This document shows, piece by piece, positions 60,468 through 64,000 of a DNA stretch of 64,000 bases (the first letter of the stretch is position 1; the number at the start of each line of letters is the position of its first letter). The notes beneath the pieces were generated by a model. It was given only the letters and a program-made list of their open reading frames with translations. It was not told the DNA's origin and did not search any database. The position numbers were made by a program, and so were the translations under genes. Location: positions 1,178,001-1,242,000 of the forward strand of contig CP075492.1 in the NCBI GenBank assembly GCA_021613535.1, read 5' to 3'. Origin of the DNA: Adineta vaga (lineage: Eukaryota > Rotifera).

Positions 60468-60838
60468 ATGAATTCATTTCGACGTCAAGTTGATATCGCA
60501 ATTGCCAGTGATCCATTGAAGGGCAATCTTGTTAGTAAAGAATTTGCAGTTACAGGGTAATTTTATTCATTTAAATTTAATTTTTAGTTTTATAAATAAT
60601 TCAATGATTTTAGAAGTGGTCGAAATATCGCTTTTCTCGTTACTTCAGTGGTTTGGTACGCTCTAAGAGTTTATATTGAAGATCGAGATAACAATCATGT
60701 TGTTCAACATGCTCGAACTGAACATCTTACGATGGAAGGAGCTCGAGTAAATATTTGATTTTATCTTTCTTAGTTTAACGAATATTTTGTTTATTTTTAT
60801 TTTAGGAACAAATGGAAAAATTTAAACGAGAAATGTAA
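60468..60838 (+). CDS. Small single-TM protein, three exons
   Basis: Exons 60468-60556, 60614-60746 and 60806-60838 (phases 2 and 0) give 84 residues. Residues ~1-32 are polar and basic at the start (MNSFRRQVDIAIASD). A moderately hydrophobic segment (IAFLVTSVVWYALRVYI, about 35-51) could cross a membrane. The C-terminus is charged (REQMEKFKREM). Size and layout suggest a small mitochondrial or ER membrane protein such as an assembly factor, but I do not recognise the family. Clean splice sites and codon usage make it a real gene. A TTTTAG at 60430-60435 may end a 5' UTR intron. Confidence 0.7.
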
Positions 60839-62210
60839 AATATTTTCCCGTACAAAAAGGAACGAAATTTGAAATACAAAACTCAGTTTATCTTTCTTCT
60901 TTTTTTTGGAATGTAATTTCTATGATTTCAATAATTTTTTCTTTGCATATAACAACAAAAGTATCAGAATTTTTATCTATACTCTGGAAGAAAAAGTGAA
61001 GAGTAACTGACGGTAAAACTGAATTCTGATTTATGAAGCACTTCAAAAATAAAAAAAAGCGTTCATTATACGTTGTAAAGTCAAAAATCCTTTTTTCTAT
61101 AGAAAATTATTTTTTCACAAACCGAATTTATGAAGAACTATGGGAAAATATCATAATAATATTTCGAATCAACATAATAAATAACCGTACTTTCATTATT
61201 ACCAAGATATACGTATCGGCAAAACCAGCGTTACGGAATTTCGTTTTTTCAAATTGTAGTCGTCATATCTCCTCTCTTGTAAATATTGTTCGTTACGGAA
61301 TTTCAATCGTTACGGAATTGCATCCTTTTTTCGAGGTTCTATGAATGAGGGTGTGGATCTCTAAAACTTCGAAGTATCAAAGCAAGTACCCAATATATCA
61401 GTAGTACTATGGCACCTCTACGACTCAGAAGTGTTAGTTTTTATTCTGCTGTAATCTACATCAGAGTATATCGATACTTTTTGGAGAAAAATGACATTTT
61501 TCAACCATCAAAAACAAAATTTTTTTAAAATTTAGCTAGAGAAACGTATTATTTGAGTTTTTAAAATGGTATGTTGTTCACGAACAAACTTCCGTAGAGA
61601 TTTTAATATGTTTCAGACTCTACTCATGGCACACTTTGGTTTTAACGAAAAGTTTTGCGATTCAAAACCTTCCCCATGCGAGGGTGACCGCTGGCTGGTT
61701 TTGCCCATATGTTATAATGTTATTTTTCTTTGCATTCTTCTATTACATAGAGATATCCAAGACTTTTTCTTTTCTTTCTATGTATATGACGTTAATCGTA
61801 TAAATATTTGAAGTTTTTTATATTGTATCATAGATATGCTCGTTTCTGGGAAGAGAACAACCCAGGTAATTCATTCCGAACGGTTGATCTGACGGGAAAC
61901 CGTTGGATCTGACGTCGAAACACGTCGTAATTCGCAGGGTACACAGGTAAAACCGGTCGGATCCACCTGTATGACTCGATTGAAACTTGCCGGATCCAAT
62001 CGCAACAAAATATCGAAACATACCCGGATCCTGCATGAAACGACCGGTTCTTGTCGGATACCGGTACCTCACTATAATTTTATACGATATGAATCAATCT
62101 TCAAAAAGATATTTGATGTTGAAAATTTTATTTATATATTTTTAAAATCTAAATTGAACCGATCAAAATTAAAAATCATAGATATTTGGAACAAATTGAA
62201 TGATAAGTAT
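60839..62210. other. Intergenic with repeated words
   Basis: No gene is recognised. The phrase GTTACGGAATTTC or GTTACGGAATTGC occurs three times between 61230 and 61322. A segment around 61720-61870 resembles 60220-60375 (TTCTTTGC.TTCTT, TTTCTTTTCTTTCTATG.AT, GAGAACAA). A GAGGGTGTGG motif lies at 61348, and a GC-rich block lies at 61840-62075. Confidence 0.5.
61840..62075. repeat. GC-rich block with repeated CGGATCC/ACCGGT words
   Basis: This stretch is far richer in GC and CpG than its surroundings. CCGGATCC-like words recur (CGGTCGGATCC, GCCGGATCC, CCCGGATCC) along with ACCGGT and GATCTGACG repeats, partly in inverted orientation. Frames on both strands lack recognisable domains. It may be an inserted repeat. 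Confidence 0.4.
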
Positions 62211-62283
62211 CTAAGTAGTTAGTAGTTTTGCTTCATCAAGTTCAATTCTCACAACATCGAAACCTTGTTCAAGTGTAAATAAA
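62211..62283 (-). other. Possible minus-strand terminal coding fragment
   Basis: Read on the minus strand, LFTLEQGFDVVRIELDEAKL ends at TAG (62211-62213). It is short but strongly protein-like. It could be the last exon of the minus-strand locus further right. No family is recognised. Confidence 0.25.
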
Positions 62284-62316
62284 ATTGAGGGTGTGGGTGA
62301 GTGTGGATGAGGGGTG
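62284..62316 (+). repeat. Telomere-like G-rich motif
   Basis: ATTGAGGGTGTGGGTGAGTG continues as TGGATGAGGGG. It is a single G-rich arm, with no C-rich partner seen nearby. Confidence 0.5.
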
Positions 62317-62531
62317 GCCCATAGGATATCAGAGTAGATTTCATCTAGATAAAGAAATCCAGATGAAAGATATCACAAGATATATTAGAACGAGGTGTCA
62401 TACATCTAATATGACAAAGTATTCATCGAAATTAACAAAGAAACAATGAAAAAGAAATACATAACAACATAATACATGATATCCAACAGATTACTATTTC
62501 AAACGAGGGTATATGTTGACGTCTTTCTAGA

Positions 62532-62648
62532 CTACAAATACCGCGTGTATCTCAGCATAAAGTGTCGTTCAACACCAACTATATCTTCGATGAAGTCCTT
62601 GAAATCGTCTACCTTACTAACATTATTCCCTGTAAAACCGTTTAAATC
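62532..62648 (-). other. Possible minus-strand coding fragment
   Basis: On the minus strand the frame NGFTGNNVSKVDDFKDFIED runs on to TRYL and TAG at 62532-62534. Composition is protein-like, but length and splice context do not allow a firm call. Confidence 0.25.
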
Positions 62649-62840
62649 TCACATAACCATTTATGTAAGTTCTAAGTTTTTTTCTCTTTTTCCCCTTCTA
62701 GATTCCGATGAAGTCAAGTTATAACTTGACAGAAACTAGTCAATAAAATACAAAAACAAATTATATTATTTTTTATTTATATATATTTCGAGAGAGTGTA
62801 CGGGAGAAAAACAAGATTATATCTTTAAAAACAAAGAGTA

Positions 62841-62974
62841 ACCAATTACTCTTTGTTTGATATTTCTGATGGATTTTGTTGAATCAAATTGCGCTAAACT
62901 ACCATTGATAATTTCTTCTGTTAATTCACATAATGATATAAGAACTTGAAATCGAGCTCGTGCTGTTGCCTAAA
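62841..62974 (-). pseudogene. Fragment resembling the two-TM cysteine-rich family
   Basis: On the minus strand, after a GTTTTAG acceptor-like site, the frame reads ARFQVLISLCELTEEIINGS, then LAQFDSTKSI. This matches the conserved ectodomain helix of units 1-6 (FAALRKLCQLTKETV, FQVLRELCSRSRTVL). Only about 40 residues are present. It would be a seventh, isolated piece of the family about 40 kb from the array. Confidence 0.35.
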
Positions 62975-63066
62975 ACTCTCGGTTCCTTTCACTATAGTAA
63001 TTATATACATAATCAGTCCATTTTTGACCAATGAAATCTGATGAACAAATGCTTCATATGCAATGA

Positions 63067-63112
63067 TTAGCGTGCGGGTGTGGGTACAGAATGAATGTCA
63101 CACCCACACTCT
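63067..63112. repeat. G-rich inverted repeat
   Basis: GCGTGCGGGTGTGGGTA faces GTCACACCCACACTCTC across about 12 bp. It lies just downstream of the decayed minus-strand gene ending near 63143. Confidence 0.65.
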
Positions 63113-63142
63113 CTATTTCAGTTTAACCTACATCACTGGGGC

Positions 63143-63970
63143 TTATTTCAGCAGTGCACTAGAAGCAAATAATTGTACGAAACATGTGGGGATTTCTAAA
63201 GCAGTATTATTGAGTGCATTGATCGCAATTGGTTCTCCGAGGCATAATTCTTCCCGTTGATATAAATCGGCGAAATGATTTGTGGTAAGATATCGGAACT
63301 TTGTGCGCATGTTCAGACTTTTCAGAGAACGCGACCACTCTTCGGGCTGGAACGAAGTCAATTGTTCCTCCATTTCGTACTGAAAGTGCTCGATATCCTT
63401 CCAATAGAGCAGTTTGAATAATACGTCTTCGCCAAAATCACTGGTAAAATGACTCGTGTCTCGTCATGTGATGATATGGACATTGAATTCTCAGAGAATG
63501 GAATATTCCGTTCTTGTGCGATGTAATTAGCTACCGCAGCCACATCATCTTTGTGTAAACCGAACGAACGTACAGCGATAGAATCAGTAAGTGTTGACCA
63601 GTTACGTGGTGGACATGGTTCTCGGGTATAAAACATCACTTGCAGTCCTGCATTTATTAGTGGTGCTATATATTGCTGTAAGAAAGCTTCTTCTGTGAAT
63701 GTTGACGAACGTGAGAGCAGTTCGTGCAGGACGGATTGACAACTGATAAGAACAGTCAATATTTCACCTTGTTCGTGCCAATTGAGCAGGTTGTAATACC
63801 ACTTTTGCTGCAGCATCCATGACATCATCTTCGACGACAACAGCAATACCTTGAGCACGAGCTTCAGCTGCTGCACATGGACTAATTTCCACAAGGATAC
63901 CATACTGAGAAACTAATGCGTCCATTAGTGCAAATAGATCTGAACCATCCGCTCCTCCTATCGACACCAC
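63143..63970 (-). pseudogene. Unrecognised minus-strand gene, split among frames
   Basis: Three minus-strand frames overlap end to end: 63970-63764 (VSIGGADGSDLFALMDALVS, EARAQGIAVVVEDDV), 63780-63358 (GEILTVLISCQSVLHELLSR, PLINAGLQVMFYTREPCPP) and about 63440-63143 (FKLLYWKDIEHFQYEMEEQL). Each is protein-like where the previous one stops, with shifts near 63775 and 63430. GC content is higher than in neighbouring genes. No family is recognised; the part further upstream lies outside the window. It could be a decayed gene, or an intact one with consensus errors. Confidence 0.5.
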
Positions 63971-64000
63971 TGCTGTAGAGCTGCGTATGTTTGTTAAATC

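Noticed and set aside
61033-61344. Plus-strand 103-codon frame
   Set aside because: It includes the repeated GTTACGGAATT words and shows no domain; probably a random open frame.
1-64000. CRISPR arrays, rRNA, tRNA, bacterial operons
   Set aside because: None is visible; short introns, domain families and base composition indicate eukaryotic nuclear DNA.

Overview
The window looks like a bdelloid rotifer chromosome (Adineta/Rotaria type). It is very AT-rich nuclear DNA. Introns are short, mostly 45-70 bp, with GTAAGT-like donors and TTTTAG acceptors. Genes belong to families typical of bdelloids: FG-GAP/VCBS, NHL and Kelch ectodomain proteins, ART plus TPR (kinesin-light-chain-like) proteins, and intronless GPCRs with LDLa/EGF ectodomains. 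G-rich telomere-like motifs (GTGTGGGT/GAGGGTG) are scattered between genes. No prokaryotic operon structure, CRISPR array, rRNA or tRNA was seen. The species assignment is inference.

Layout. 0-5 kb: tail of an FG-GAP gene, a tandem ubiquitin-like protein, a rhodopsin-like GPCR. 8.4-12.7 kb: transposon-rich zone with a TTAA-flanked MITE, a Helentron-like element carrying a nested hAT MITE with a perfect 8-bp target duplication, and another palindromic MITE. The Helentron-like element interrupts a dead copy of the next family. 9-23 kb: six units of an unrecognised family, each about 430 residues: short cytosolic N-terminus, TM, cysteine-rich ectodomain, TM. Units are joined head to tail by phase-1 introns, and the last unit splices into a TM plus FG-GAP protein. 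Several units carry frameshifts, stops or deletions. 25-31 kb: an ART-TPR protein of 919 residues, then a truncated 15-exon ABCB transporter whose first Walker A is mutated. 33-36.5 kb (minus): PAN, Ser/Thr-rich linker and Kelch protein. 40-44.6 kb: a 1570-residue LDLa/EGF/7TM receptor. 45-49.9 kb: a short Kelch gene, an ART pseudogene, and an NHL protein (minus). 52.65-58.35 kb: a nearly complete CACTA/EnSpm transposon with two minus-strand genes. 58.5-61 kb: NAPE-PLD (minus) and a small three-exon gene (plus), with a CRE-like palindrome between them. 61-64 kb: repeats and decayed minus-strand coding fragments.

Two themes link the window. First, extracellular modules (signal/PAN, Ser/Thr linker, Kelch, NHL, FG-GAP, two-TM cysteine-rich units) sit on exons bounded mostly by phase-1 introns, which allows in-frame duplication and shuffling. 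Second, a short G-rich inverted repeat recurs in intergenic DNA, often within about 40-200 bp of a stop codon and once between convergent genes. It resembles telomeric sequence and could form hairpins or quadruplexes. All splice junctions were chosen by eye from GT/AG positions, phase and family similarity.
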